Made by a program: the position numbers and the translations under genes. The notes below the pieces were generated by a model. It saw nothing but the letters and a program-made list of their open reading frames with translations. It was not told where the DNA came from and made no database searches. This document shows positions 25,378-33,076 of a stretch of 38,160 nucleotides of DNA, one piece after another; within the stretch, counting starts at the first letter, position 1; the number at the start of each line of letters is the position of its first letter. The stretch is taken from NCBI GenBank assembly GCA_944380185.1, contig CALWGV010000102.1, forward strand, positions 1 through 38,160, given 5' to 3'. This DNA is from an uncultured Lachnospiraceae bacterium. GTDB taxonomy: Bacteria > Bacillota > Clostridia > Lachnospirales > Lachnospiraceae.

Positions 25378-25929
25378 ATGGTAATGAGAAAAAAACTGAC
25401 TGCCTGTGCATTTGCTTTGACGCTGTGTCTGTCTGCACTTATCGCTGCAGGCTGCGGCGGAGATTCCAATACCTCTACGACGGGAGCCGGCAGCAGCGAG
25501 ACAACGGCAGCTGCCTCCACCGCAGATGAAGGTTTTTATTTTGAATTGGAGGGACAGAAGCTGACGCCCGGCATGGCTCAGGATGATATGATCAGCGCGA
25601 TCGGAGAAACCGACAATGTATTCAGCGCCCCCAGCTGCGCCGGACAGGGCACGGACTACACCTACACCTACGGCAGCGTGGAGATCGTCACCGTTCCCAA
25701 TGCAGACGGCGTCAATGAGATTTCCACCATCGCTCTGCGGGATGACCTGACCTCCACACCGGAGGGTGTTTCCCTCTATATGACCACGGCAGACATGACT
25801 GCTGCCTACGGCGAGGACTATACGCAGAGCGGCAACGCTTACACCTATGTAAAGGGCAATGTGAAGCTGTCCTTCATCATCGAAAATGATGAGATCACTT
25901 CCATTGAATACAGCCTGGCCACCGCGTAA
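25378..25929 (+). CDS. Small lipoprotein of unknown function
   Basis: A 183-residue precursor. The hydrophobic signal (about 5-24) ends in IAAGC, with the lipidated Cys at about 26, followed by a Ser/Thr-rich linker and a domain of about 135 residues. The domain begins FELEGQKLTPGMAQDDMISAIGE, a layout shared by many Clostridia lipoproteins whose role is unknown. It then runs through YTYGSVEIVTVP and ends FIIENDEITSIEYSL, all beta-rich. AAGGAG lies 6 bases before the chosen ATG; an ATG two codons later is also possible. A strong terminator follows. No enzyme motif is visible. Confidence 0.7.
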   Translation: MVMRKKLTACAFALTLCLSALIAAGCGGDSNTSTTGAGSSETTAAASTADEGFYFELEGQKLTPGMAQDDMISAIGETDNVFSAPSCAGQGTDYTYTYGSVEIVTVPNADGVNEISTIALRDDLTSTPEGVSLYMTTADMTAAYGEDYTQSGNAYTYVKGNVKLSFIIENDEITSIEYSLATA

Positions 25930-25939
25930 ACGGTATACA

Positions 25940-25956
25940 AAAACAGAATCTGTTTT
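25940..25956 (+). other. Short AT hairpin after the lipoprotein stop
   Basis: AAAACAG-AAT-CTGTTTT forms a 7-bp stem with a T-rich end just before the main terminator. It may be an accessory terminator. Confidence 0.3.
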
Positions 25957-25978
25957 CTCAGATCCAGCCATAAAGACA

Positions 25979-26043
25979 GAGCCATCAGCAGATTTCTCAT
26001 TCCCCCACAGGAAGGTTTATCTGCTGATGGCTCTTATTTTATA
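25979..26043 (+). terminator. Strong intrinsic terminator after the lipoprotein gene
   Basis: A perfect 15-bp stem (25979-25993 with 26019-26033) with a 25-base loop is followed by TTATTTTATA. The converging DUF1934 gene ends at 26090, so it may work in both directions, though the minus-strand tail is weaker. Confidence 0.85.
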
Positions 26044-26089
26044 TCCGTACCGGCGGATGCCAAGATCAAAGCTCTTCCTGCAGGCAGAC

Positions 26090-26563
26090 TCACCCCGAGC
26101 TACCGCCTTTCGGCTCCGGCATCACCTCACTTACACGCACCTCCAGCCGGCAAAAAACGCTCATCTCATCGCCCCACACAAGCTCATATTCCGCGCAGAC
26201 TGTCCGCAGACAGTCGTCATCCCGCGCGACATTCAGGATCGACGTGCGGATTTTCAGCCCTAGTCTCCCCGCCGGCGTCTCGTACCAGGTCTCCCCGGTT
26301 TTGCCCGGCGTAAGCTCCAGACGCGAGCGAACGGCGCCGCTCCTTTCCACCTCCAGCCGGCCGGGCGAAAGCTTGATCAGGGTTCGAATCGGACCATCCG
26401 CCGTCTCCTCGTCATACAGCAGAAAGTCCCTTCCATCCCGCACAGACCAGGTTCCCACGGCCACCGTTATCGTCTCCTCCTGCTCCCGGACTCTCTCTCC
26501 CGCTTCATCCGTACCGTACCAGGTCTGAACGCCGGCTACCTCAATATTTACCTTCCGGGTCAT
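26090..26563 (-). CDS. DUF1934 family protein (YwiB-like)
   Basis: A 157-residue beta-rich protein with the order of DUF1934: KVNIEVAGVQ at the start, then VAVGTWSVRDGRDFLLYDE, TLIKLSPGRLEVERSG, and a C-terminal LNVARDDDCLRTVCAEYELVW. The family is predicted to form a calycin-like barrel; no activity is established. Its ATG lies 23 bases inside murI, so the two are translationally coupled. It is third in the ddl-murI unit, which suggests a role tied to peptidoglycan precursors or simple co-expression. Confidence 0.75.
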   Translation of the reverse strand: MTRKVNIEVAGVQTWYGTDEAGERVREQEETITVAVGTWSVRDGRDFLLYDEETADGPIRTLIKLSPGRLEVERSGAVRSRLELTPGKTGETWYETPAGRLGLKIRTSILNVARDDDCLRTVCAEYELVWGDEMSVFCRLEVRVSEVMPEPKGGSSG

Positions 26564-27428
26564 GGCTCCCCTCCCCTGCCTCTTCCCTCAGCGCGCCGTA
26601 CGCTTCAATGTCGATCTGCTCCGTCTGATGAATGTCATAAGGCAGAATCGAGGCGGCAAACTCCTGGAACTGATCCGCCAGATCACTGACGTAAAAGCGG
26701 TAATCTGCTTGTCCATCCGGGTGTTCATCCCGCGCCAGCCCTCTGTCCGTCAGCAGCTGTCTGAGCTCTATGGCAGTCTCATAAGCAGGATTGACCAGGG
26801 TGACGCCAGGCCCCATGACCTTGCGAAGCAGGGTCCGCAGCAGCGGATAATGGGTGCATCCCAGAATCAGCGTGTCAATGTCTTTGTACTGCAGATCTTT
26901 CACATAGCGCCGGGCAATCTCCTCGGTGATAAAATCATGGGTCAGCCCTTCTTCCACCAGAGGGACAAACAGTGGACAGGCCTTGCCGAACACCTGAAAG
27001 CGGGGATTCAGCTCGTGAAGCAGCTGTTCATAGACACCGGAATCAATGGTTCCCCGGGTGGCAATGACGCCGATCCGGTTGTTTTTAGTCACCTGAGCCG
27101 CCATTCTTGCGCCGGCTCCAATGACGCCCAGCACGGGAATGTCCTGCTCTGCCTCGATGACGTCCAATGCCTGAGCACTGGCTGTGTTGCAGGCAATCAC
27201 AATGGCCTTGACCTGCTTGGTCCGCAGGAAATTGACAATCTGACGGGAATAGCGAATCACTGTGGCTTTAGACTTGCTGCCATAGGGCACCCGCGCCGTG
27301 TCGCCGAAATAGACAATGTCCTCCCCCGGGATCTGGCGCATAATCTCCCTGACCACAGTGAGTCCCCCCACTCCCGAATCAAAAACCCCGATGGGGGCAT
27401 TTTTGTCTGTCGTAAAATCTCTCTCCAT
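26541..27428 (-). CDS. murI: Glutamate racemase
   Basis: A 295-residue cofactor-independent racemase that makes D-glutamate for peptidoglycan. It has the substrate loop GVFDSGVGG (14-22) and the two catalytic cysteines, Cys80 in ACNTASA and Cys191 in GCTHYP. The fold repeat VYFGDTARVPYG is present near residue 40. Length is slightly above the typical 270 because of short additions at both ends. It sits 31 bases after ddl and overlaps the DUF1934 gene. Confidence 0.95.
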   Translation of the reverse strand: MERDFTTDKNAPIGVFDSGVGGLTVVREIMRQIPGEDIVYFGDTARVPYGSKSKATVIRYSRQIVNFLRTKQVKAIVIACNTASAQALDVIEAEQDIPVLGVIGAGARMAAQVTKNNRIGVIATRGTIDSGVYEQLLHELNPRFQVFGKACPLFVPLVEEGLTHDFITEEIARRYVKDLQYKDIDTLILGCTHYPLLRTLLRKVMGPGVTLVNPAYETAIELRQLLTDRGLARDEHPDGQADYRFYVSDLADQFQEFAASILPYDIHQTEQIDIEAYGALREEAGEGSHDPEGKY

Positions 27429-27459
27429 TTTTTCGCTCCTGGCAAATATTTATCGCTAA

Positions 27460-28521
27460 TCAAATCTTTTCCCTGGCAAAAGCGAGACGAATCAGCTTCT
27501 CCACCAGATTTTCCACGGAAAGTCCTCTGGACTCCCACAAAAACGGATACATGCTGATGGACGTAAAACCCGGTATGGTGTTCATCTCATTAAAAATCAC
27601 TTCGCCGGTGCCCTCCTCCAAAAAGAAGTCCACTCTGGCCATCCCCCAGCCGTCCACGGCACGAAATATATCCACCGCATCCCGCCGTATGCTGGCGGCC
27701 GCATCCCCCGGCAGCTGCGGATCTGCCACCGTCCGCGAGGCGGGATTATTGTACTTGGCATCATAATCATAGAAAGCTGCCGCCGATAAAACCTCCCCCA
27801 CGCCCGATGCTCTGGCATCCTCTCCGCCCAGCACGGCGCACTCCAGCTCCCGCCCCGTGATGGTCTCCTCCACCAAAATTTTGCGGTCATAGCGGGCCGC
27901 CAATTTCAGGCTCTCCTGAAGTTCCTCGCGGTCCCTGGCCTGGCTTACTCCACGGGAAGAACCGGAGCAGGAGGGCTTTACAAAAACCGGATAGGACAAT
28001 TTTTCCTCCACCTTTTCAGCCGCCTGCGCCATATCAGTCAACTGGCTCCTGTGCAGCACCACATAGGCTGCCTGCCGGATTCCCAATCCCTCCACAATTT
28101 TCTTGGTATATACCTTGTCCATGGCAATGGCGGAAGACAGAATCCCACAGCCCACGTAAGGGATGCGCGCCAGCTCAAAAATTCCCTGAATGCTTCCATC
28201 CTCCCCCAGCCAGCCGTGCAGCACCGGAAAGGCTGCGTCCACCGGCTGAAAGTCCGTTTTTTTTCCGTCCATCAGCCAGACGCCCGGACTGGTGGCATCC
28301 GGTGAAAGGACCGCGGATATCTTCCCCTTCTGCCAGCTGCCCGTCTCGATCTGCTCTGCACTCTCTGTCTTCACCCAGTGCCCTTCCTCTGTGATGCCCA
28401 CCAGCAAAAGCTCATATTTCTCCGGGTCCACCGCCCGGATCACCGTGACGGCAGAACGGCAGGATACCTCGTGTTCCGCCGACTGGCCGCCAAACAAGAT
28501 CAATAATCTGGTTTTCTCCAT
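27460..28521 (-). CDS. ddl: D-alanine--D-alanine ligase
   Basis: A 353-residue ATP-grasp enzyme that joins two D-alanines for the UDP-MurNAc pentapeptide. Seen are FGGQSAEHEVSCRSA near the start, LHGWLGEDGSIQG, the ATP-grasp VFVKPSCSGSSRGVS, and the metal-binding end VIFNEMNTIPGFTSISMYP. The omega-loop reads FYDYDAKY; this Tyr-containing form goes with D-Ala-D-Ala, not D-Ala-D-Lac, so vancomycin-type resistance is not suggested. AAAGGAG lies upstream of the ATG. It is the first gene of ddl-murI-DUF1934, with a promoter at 28534-28562. Confidence 0.95.
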   Translation of the reverse strand: MEKTRLLILFGGQSAEHEVSCRSAVTVIRAVDPEKYELLLVGITEEGHWVKTESAEQIETGSWQKGKISAVLSPDATSPGVWLMDGKKTDFQPVDAAFPVLHGWLGEDGSIQGIFELARIPYVGCGILSSAIAMDKVYTKKIVEGLGIRQAAYVVLHRSQLTDMAQAAEKVEEKLSYPVFVKPSCSGSSRGVSQARDREELQESLKLAARYDRKILVEETITGRELECAVLGGEDARASGVGEVLSAAAFYDYDAKYNNPASRTVADPQLPGDAAASIRRDAVDIFRAVDGWGMARVDFFLEEGTGEVIFNEMNTIPGFTSISMYPFLWESRGLSVENLVEKLIRLAFAREKI

Positions 28522-28533
28522 CTGAGCTCCTTT

Positions 28534-28562
28534 ATTTTACTTCCTTTTTTGCCTGTTTTCAA
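28534..28562 (-). promoter_or_regulatory. Sigma-A promoter of ddl
   Basis: On the minus strand TTGAAA (28557-28562) and TAAAAT (28534-28539) are 17 bases apart, close to the ddl start codon (leader of about 7-10 bases). Confidence 0.5.
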
Positions 28563-28601
28563 GTAGAGCTGAATAACCCGCCCTAATTTGGCAATGCTCT
28601 T

Positions 28602-28615
28602 CATAAAAGTTTATG
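28602..28615. promoter_or_regulatory. Palindrome before spoIIR
   Basis: CATAAA-AG-TTTATG lies 18 bases upstream of the spoIIR ATG, in the divergent ddl/spoIIR region. It could be an operator or a chance AT palindrome. No convincing sigma-F promoter was found here. Confidence 0.25.
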
Positions 28616-28632
28616 ACAAAGAGGATGGTATC

Positions 28633-29301
28633 ATGAATAATTTTTCTTTTTCCCATACAAATCCCAAAATATTGCGGCTCGGCATCATCGCCGGCATTCT
28701 GACCGCTTCCCTCTGTCTGGCCGCCCTCATATGGATTCTGGTAGCCGGCATGATTGAGGCCAGCTACGTAAGCCGCGTGGCGGATCAGGTCCTCCGCTTT
28801 CATGTCATCGCCAACAGCGACAGCCCGGCAGATCAAGCTCTGAAGCTCGAAGTGCGCGATGCACTCATCGCCTACATGGCCGATAACGGCGAGTCCTTTG
28901 ACAGCGCCGACGAAGCCGCAGCCTTTGCCGAAGAGCACTGCGGCGAACTGGCCGAAGTGGCCGCCGATGCAATCCGCCGGGCCGGCCAGAACTATCCTGT
29001 GACTGCCTGCGTGACATGGTGCTCCTTTCCCGACAAAACTTACGGCGAGCTGACCTTTCCCGCCGGATTTTACCGGGCCCTGCAGGTAAAGATCGGAGCG
29101 GCGGAGGGCCAAAACTGGTGGTGCATCCTCTATCCTCTTTTGTGCTTTACCGATGAGGGGACTGCCTCCATACCCGAGCAGTCTCAGGAAAAGCTGCGGG
29201 ATACCCTGGACGAAAAAGACTATGAGCGCCTGGAAAACCCCCGTCCTCAGCTGCGCTTCAAACTCCTGGAATGGCTGCAAGATATCTTTCCCCTGCAGTA
29301 A
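28633..29301 (+). CDS. spoIIR: Stage II sporulation protein R
   Basis: A 222-residue secreted signalling protein. In Bacillus it is made in the forespore under sigma-F and triggers SpoIIGA to process pro-sigma-E in the mother cell. A membrane/signal segment (about 17-40) is followed by the family hallmark VLRFHVIANSDSPADQALK and VRDALIAYM, then WCSFPDKTYGELTFPAG and GAAEGQNWWCILYPLLCF. The start at 28633 has GAGG 8 bases upstream; the frame is open further back to a TTG. Its presence is the clearest evidence for an endospore former. Confidence 0.93.
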   Translation: MNNFSFSHTNPKILRLGIIAGILTASLCLAALIWILVAGMIEASYVSRVADQVLRFHVIANSDSPADQALKLEVRDALIAYMADNGESFDSADEAAAFAEEHCGELAEVAADAIRRAGQNYPVTACVTWCSFPDKTYGELTFPAGFYRALQVKIGAAEGQNWWCILYPLLCFTDEGTASIPEQSQEKLRDTLDEKDYERLENPRPQLRFKLLEWLQDIFPLQ

Positions 29302-29302
29302 A

Positions 29303-29366
29303 GGAGACAGGATGAGGCCGCCGGCACTGCCGGCCAGACCCGTCTCCTGTCTCCCTTGTTCTTTCT
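29303..29366 (+). terminator. Terminator of spoIIR
   Basis: A perfect 10-bp outer stem (29303-29312 with 29345-29354) encloses an inner GCCGGCA/TGCCGGC hairpin (29320-29334). A T-rich tail (CTTGTTCTTTCTC) follows. It lies between converging genes. Confidence 0.65.
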
Positions 29367-29367
29367 C

Positions 29368-29571
29368 TTATTTTTGCGCTGCCTTTTCCCTGTCCAGCAG
29401 TTCTCTCAGCGCTTCATCGCTGTCCTCGACCCAGGCGGTCTCCTCCTCCACAGTGAGACCCAGATATTCCCGCAGCGTACAGGTCGTATCATCGAATCCC
29501 CAGCGGCTCACATAGGCGTCGATCTCCTCAAACTCAATCTCTCCGCTCAGATATCTCTCTCTGAATGTCAC
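29368..29571 (-). CDS. Small conserved acidic protein, GTG start
   Basis: A 67-residue protein beginning with GTG, preceded by GGAGGAGG and overlapping the GntR stop as GTGA. The sequence is acidic: FRERYLSGEIEFEEIDAYVSRW, then a Thr/Cys spacer, then LREYLGLTVEEETAWVEDSDEALRELLD. I recognise a pattern common in gut Lachnospiraceae but no known function. The coupling to the GntR regulator, and from there to ispE and pepF, is the only clue. No membrane segment or metal motif is present. Confidence 0.7.
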   Translation of the reverse strand: MTFRERYLSGEIEFEEIDAYVSRWGFDDTTCTLREYLGLTVEEETAWVEDSDEALRELLDREKAAQK

Positions 29572-30245
29572 TTTTTCTCCTCCTCCAGCTGCCTGGCTAT
29601 GGTCAGCTCCTGGTTGGCGATGTGCAGGCGGGCCAGGCGCACGGCTTCATCCGCATTTCGCTCACAGAGCGCATGGAGCAGCCGTCGGTGCTCCTCCACC
29701 AATCCCTCCCTCACCTTCACATCTTTCAGATATTCGATCCGATACCGGTAAATCTGCTCCCACAGATTGGCCACCAGCTGTACCAGCTTTTCGTTCTCTG
29801 TCATCTGATAGATCACGTCGTGGAAGGCCACATCCTTCTCCGCCAGTTCTGTCACCGGCGCGTTGCCGTGCACCGCCGCTGAAAAGTCCTCCTCCGCCTT
29901 CTTCAGCCGGTCGAAGTCCTCACCGGTGGCCCGACGGCATGCCAGCTGCACAGCCAGCTCCTCCAGCATGCTGCGCACCTCCAGCACATCTCTGAGCTCT
30001 TTGGGCGTAATCTGAGCCACCACCACGCCCCGTCTGGGTACCTGCCGCACCAGAGATTCCTTCTCCAGCAGATGAATTGCCTCTCTCACCGGCGTGCGGC
30101 TCACCCCCAGCTGCGCGGCCAGCTTCATCTCCATAAGCCGTTCTCCGGGCTTAAATACATCCGTCAAAATCGCTCTGCGCAGAGTCTGATACACCGCCTC
30201 CCGCAGAGACATGCTCGCATCGTCTACTAATCTCAGTTCTTTCAA
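29568..30245 (-). CDS. GntR-family regulator (FadR/FCD type)
   Basis: A 225-residue regulator. The winged helix (about 12-75) reads LREAVYQTLRRAIL, ERLMEMKLAAQLGVSRTPVREAI and LVRQVPRRGVVVA. The C-terminal all-helical FCD domain (about 80-215) carries EEDFSAAVHGN, FHDVIYQMTEN and EHRRLLHAL; the histidines suggest the metal site of metal-dependent FCD proteins. The ligand is unknown. The start appears to be TTG (30245), with AAAGGAAAAGG upstream; an internal ATG at 30212 has no RBS. It follows ispE by 72 bases. Confidence 0.85.
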   Translation of the reverse strand: MKELRLVDDASMSLREAVYQTLRRAILTDVFKPGERLMEMKLAAQLGVSRTPVREAIHLLEKESLVRQVPRRGVVVAQITPKELRDVLEVRSMLEELAVQLACRRATGEDFDRLKKAEEDFSAAVHGNAPVTELAEKDVAFHDVIYQMTENEKLVQLVANLWEQIYRYRIEYLKDVKVREGLVEEHRRLLHALCERNADEAVRLARLHIANQELTIARQLEEEKK

Positions 30246-30317
30246 CTATACCTTTTCCTTTCCTGGCGGACACCCTAGCCTGTGCCGGCTCCCCCCGACC
30301 TTCTATCCGGCCTGCTC

Positions 30318-31235
30318 CTATGTAGCCTGTCCAGGCTCCCCTTTTTCCGGCAGAGCTTTTCTGGGCGGATACATCTCCGTAATATAAATCTGCCTGGCCA
30401 GCTTCTGGCTGCGGCAGGCCTTGGCCGCCCGCCTTGCCTGACGAATATCGTCAAAGAAGCCAAACACCGTGGGACCGCTGCCGCTCATCAGCGCCCCTCT
30501 TGCTCCGTTTTCCAGCATTGTCCTCTTGATCTGTCCGATCTGGGGACATTTGCCCAGGGCGGCATCCTCCAGCACATTGCCCAGACGGCATATCACGCCC
30601 TCCGCATCTCCACGGCGGATAGCCTCCACCATGCCGTCAATATCCGGATGGACCGTCTTCTCATCCAGTGTCAGATGGGTGTAGATATAGCGGGAGGACA
30701 GACTCACCGGCGGCTTGGCGATCAGCAAAAGCCTGCCCGGAGCCGGAGGGAGAGCCGTGAGCCGTTCCCCGATCCCCTCTGCCAGAGCAGTTCCCCCCAT
30801 CAGGCAGTAGGGTACATCCGCTCCCAGACGCAGTCCTCTTTCCTGGAGCTGCTCCAGATTCAGCCCCAGACGGTACAGGCGATTGACTCCCTGCAGGACT
30901 GCCGCACAGTCTGCGCTGCCTCCCGCCATGCCGGCGGCCACCGGAATCCTCTTGTCCAGATGGACCGACAGACCGCCCTCCAGTGAAAATTCCCGGAACA
31001 AAAGCTCCGCAGCCTTGTAGGCCAGATTGGTCTGATCGCAGGGCAGGAAAGAGAGATTGCTGGTGATACGTATGCCTGGCACCTCCTCCCTTTTCAGCGT
31101 CACCCGATCATGAAGGCGCACCGTCTGCATAATCATCTTTACTTCGTGGTAACCGTCCTCCCGTTTTCCAATAACATCAATTCCCAGGTTAATCTTTCCA
31201 TGAGCTCTTATCTGTATCTGCGCATCTTTTCCCAT
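30318..31235 (-). CDS. ispE: 4-diphosphocytidyl-2-C-methyl-D-erythritol kinase
   Basis: A 305-residue GHMP kinase of the MEP isoprenoid pathway; it phosphorylates the 2-hydroxyl of CDP-ME. The catalytic pair is Lys14 in AHGKINLGI and Asp140 in LGADVPYCLMGG. The ATP loop is PVAAGMAGGSAD (98-109), and the C-terminal GHMP motif is ALMSGSGPTVFG. The start at 31235 follows the pepF stop by 4 bases; the frame is also open to an ATG within pepF. An RBS (AAAGG) lies about 10 bases upstream. The pairing with a GntR gene downstream is seen in other Lachnospiraceae. Confidence 0.93.
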   Translation of the reverse strand: MGKDAQIQIRAHGKINLGIDVIGKREDGYHEVKMIMQTVRLHDRVTLKREEVPGIRITSNLSFLPCDQTNLAYKAAELLFREFSLEGGLSVHLDKRIPVAAGMAGGSADCAAVLQGVNRLYRLGLNLEQLQERGLRLGADVPYCLMGGTALAEGIGERLTALPPAPGRLLLIAKPPVSLSSRYIYTHLTLDEKTVHPDIDGMVEAIRRGDAEGVICRLGNVLEDAALGKCPQIGQIKRTMLENGARGALMSGSGPTVFGFFDDIRQARRAAKACRSQKLARQIYITEMYPPRKALPEKGEPGQAT

Positions 31236-31239
31236 AGGC

Positions 31240-33003
31240 TCAGCCTTTCTGCCGCACCAGCGAAATAAAGGTATCGATATCCTCACCGATCATGGCAAGG
31301 CTTTTGTCCCAAAATTCCGTCTGCGTCAGATCGATACCGGCCGTCTTTGCCACATCCTCCACGCCGGCCGTCGCCGTGGCCCGCAGAAGGGCCCGGTATT
31401 TAGGCACAAAGGACTCTCCCTCCTCCTTGTACCGGGCATACAGCCCCAGAGCAAAGAGTGCGCCGAAGGCATAGGGGAAATTATAGAAATTCAGCGACGC
31501 CGAATAGTAATGGCTCTTGCACACCCACATATAGGGATGGAGAAACTCCGGATCCAGTCCGTCCCCATAGGACTTTTTCTGGGCGTCCAACATGATCTCA
31601 TTCAGTCTGGCCGGGAACAGGAAGGAATTCTTCCTGCGCTCCACCACCTCCGACTCAAAGAGGTACCGCGAGTAGATATCGCAGATGCTCTGGGTCAGAT
31701 CCGACAGCCGGCTGTCCAGAAGCGCAAGCTTTTCTTTCTCCCCGGCGTCTGCAATGGCCGCGCTCATGATCACCGTCTCGTTGAAGGTGGAAGCCGTCTC
31801 CGCCACCGGCATCGGATAGTCCGTGTTGAGAGGACGGTTTCCCTCCAGGCAGCGATTGTGATAGGCATGTCCCAGCTCATGGGCCAGGGTCACCACATCT
31901 CCCAGCTTGCCGCCGAAATTCGTCAGGACAAAGCTCTGTCTCTTGGCAGGATAACCGGCGCAGAAGGCTCCTCCCTCCTTGCCGGGACGAGGATAAAAGT
32001 CAATCCAGGCATGATCAAAGGCCTCCTCCATCATCTCGGCCATATCCGGCGCAAAGGGACGGAAATGGGACACCAGGTACTCTCTGGCCTCCTCCAGAGT
32101 AAAATTCTGCTCACCCTCTCCCAGCGGAGCAAAGAGATCATACCAGGGCAGTCCGTTCTCGTGGCCCAGGGCCTCCCCCTTGGCCCTCAGATACTGACGG
32201 AAGCGCGGCAGGAAGCGCTGCACCGAATCCATCAGGGCATTCAGAGTCTTACGGCTCATCCTGGACTGCCACAGGGTCATATCGAGGACGGAGCTATAGC
32301 CCCGCAGCTGCGCCACTGTGTTGGCCTGGCTCTTGATATTGTTGAGCGCAAAGGCCACAGAAGCGGCCACCTTAGGATAGGCCGCCAGCTCCGCCTCATA
32401 GGCAGCTCTGCGTACCCCGGCGTCTGCATCATAGGCCAGATTGCGGATATGCGAAAGAGTAGTCTTCTTTCCCTGCCAATCCACCTCCACCGTGCTGGTC
32501 AGATAGCTCTGGAGATTGCCCCATGCCTGTCCGGCGGATACGTCCATACGAGCGAGAACATCCTCTGCCTCGCCGGTCAGCAGGTGATCTGCCTCCTCCT
32601 TCATCTGCATCAGCCGATACCGATAATCGCTCAAAAATTCGTCGGAATCGATAACTGCGGGCAGATCTGCGATGGAAGCGACAAAACGCTTGGCCGCCGC
32701 CTCATCCTTTTTTACCGTGCCCATAGCATCCATAATCCTGGACACTCCATCGGCCGCCTGCTCATCGGTACTGTCCACAGACTGCTTCAGACTCAGAAAA
32801 AGATCCAGACGGCGGATAAACTCATCCAGCTCTTCCTCCGCCCGCAAAAGAGCGGTCAGCTGTCCTTTTTCATCTCCTGCGCCCAGAGACGCCACTACTT
32901 TTCTGTACTCCTCGATCTTATCGGGCAGCCGCTCCATGTCCCTGATAAAATCCGGATCGTCGTATCCCTTATAGAGAACATCCAAAGACCATTCCTGATT
33001 CAT
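31240..33003 (-). CDS. pepF: Oligoendopeptidase F (M3B metallopeptidase)
   Basis: A 587-residue cytoplasmic zinc peptidase that cleaves short peptides. The zinc motif is HELGH (His375, Glu376, His379) in TLAHELGHAYHNR; the third ligand is expected in the ETASTFNE segment about 25 residues later. The N-terminal helical half (SLDVLYKGYDDPDF onward) and the C-terminal YSRYLFESEVVERR are typical. Length is the usual 590-600. GGAGGAAG lies just upstream of the ATG. It precedes ispE by 4 bases. Confidence 0.93.
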   Translation of the reverse strand: MNQEWSLDVLYKGYDDPDFIRDMERLPDKIEEYRKVVASLGAGDEKGQLTALLRAEEELDEFIRRLDLFLSLKQSVDSTDEQAADGVSRIMDAMGTVKKDEAAAKRFVASIADLPAVIDSDEFLSDYRYRLMQMKEEADHLLTGEAEDVLARMDVSAGQAWGNLQSYLTSTVEVDWQGKKTTLSHIRNLAYDADAGVRRAAYEAELAAYPKVAASVAFALNNIKSQANTVAQLRGYSSVLDMTLWQSRMSRKTLNALMDSVQRFLPRFRQYLRAKGEALGHENGLPWYDLFAPLGEGEQNFTLEEAREYLVSHFRPFAPDMAEMMEEAFDHAWIDFYPRPGKEGGAFCAGYPAKRQSFVLTNFGGKLGDVVTLAHELGHAYHNRCLEGNRPLNTDYPMPVAETASTFNETVIMSAAIADAGEKEKLALLDSRLSDLTQSICDIYSRYLFESEVVERRKNSFLFPARLNEIMLDAQKKSYGDGLDPEFLHPYMWVCKSHYYSASLNFYNFPYAFGALFALGLYARYKEEGESFVPKYRALLRATATAGVEDVAKTAGIDLTQTEFWDKSLAMIGEDIDTFISLVRQKG

Positions 33004-33042
33004 TTCTTCCTCCTGTATATACTGTGCATACTCTACTATTGA

Positions 33043-33063
33043 CTATAATATCATACTTTATGT
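33043..33063. repeat. 21-base repeat, copy 1
   Basis: An AT-rich 21-base stretch identical to 35561-35581. It lies about 40 bases upstream of pepF. Read on the minus strand it contains TATGATATTATAG, which looks like overlapping -10 boxes, so it is probably promoter sequence. Confidence 0.6.
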
Positions 33064-33076
33064 GCTGATGCCAGGG

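Noticed and set aside
27460-28521. Ddl as a D-Ala-D-Lac (Van-type) ligase
   Set aside because: The omega-loop reads FYDYDAKY, the D-Ala-D-Ala form, and no vanH or vanX genes are adjacent.
28563-28632. Sigma-F promoter for spoIIR
   Set aside because: I looked for a GTATA-like -35 with a GGNNANANT-like -10 at proper spacing and found no acceptable pair.
31510-33042. 510-codon plus-strand frame opposite pepF
   Set aside because: The minus strand has the HELGH peptidase; this frame is His/Gln-rich and without a domain.
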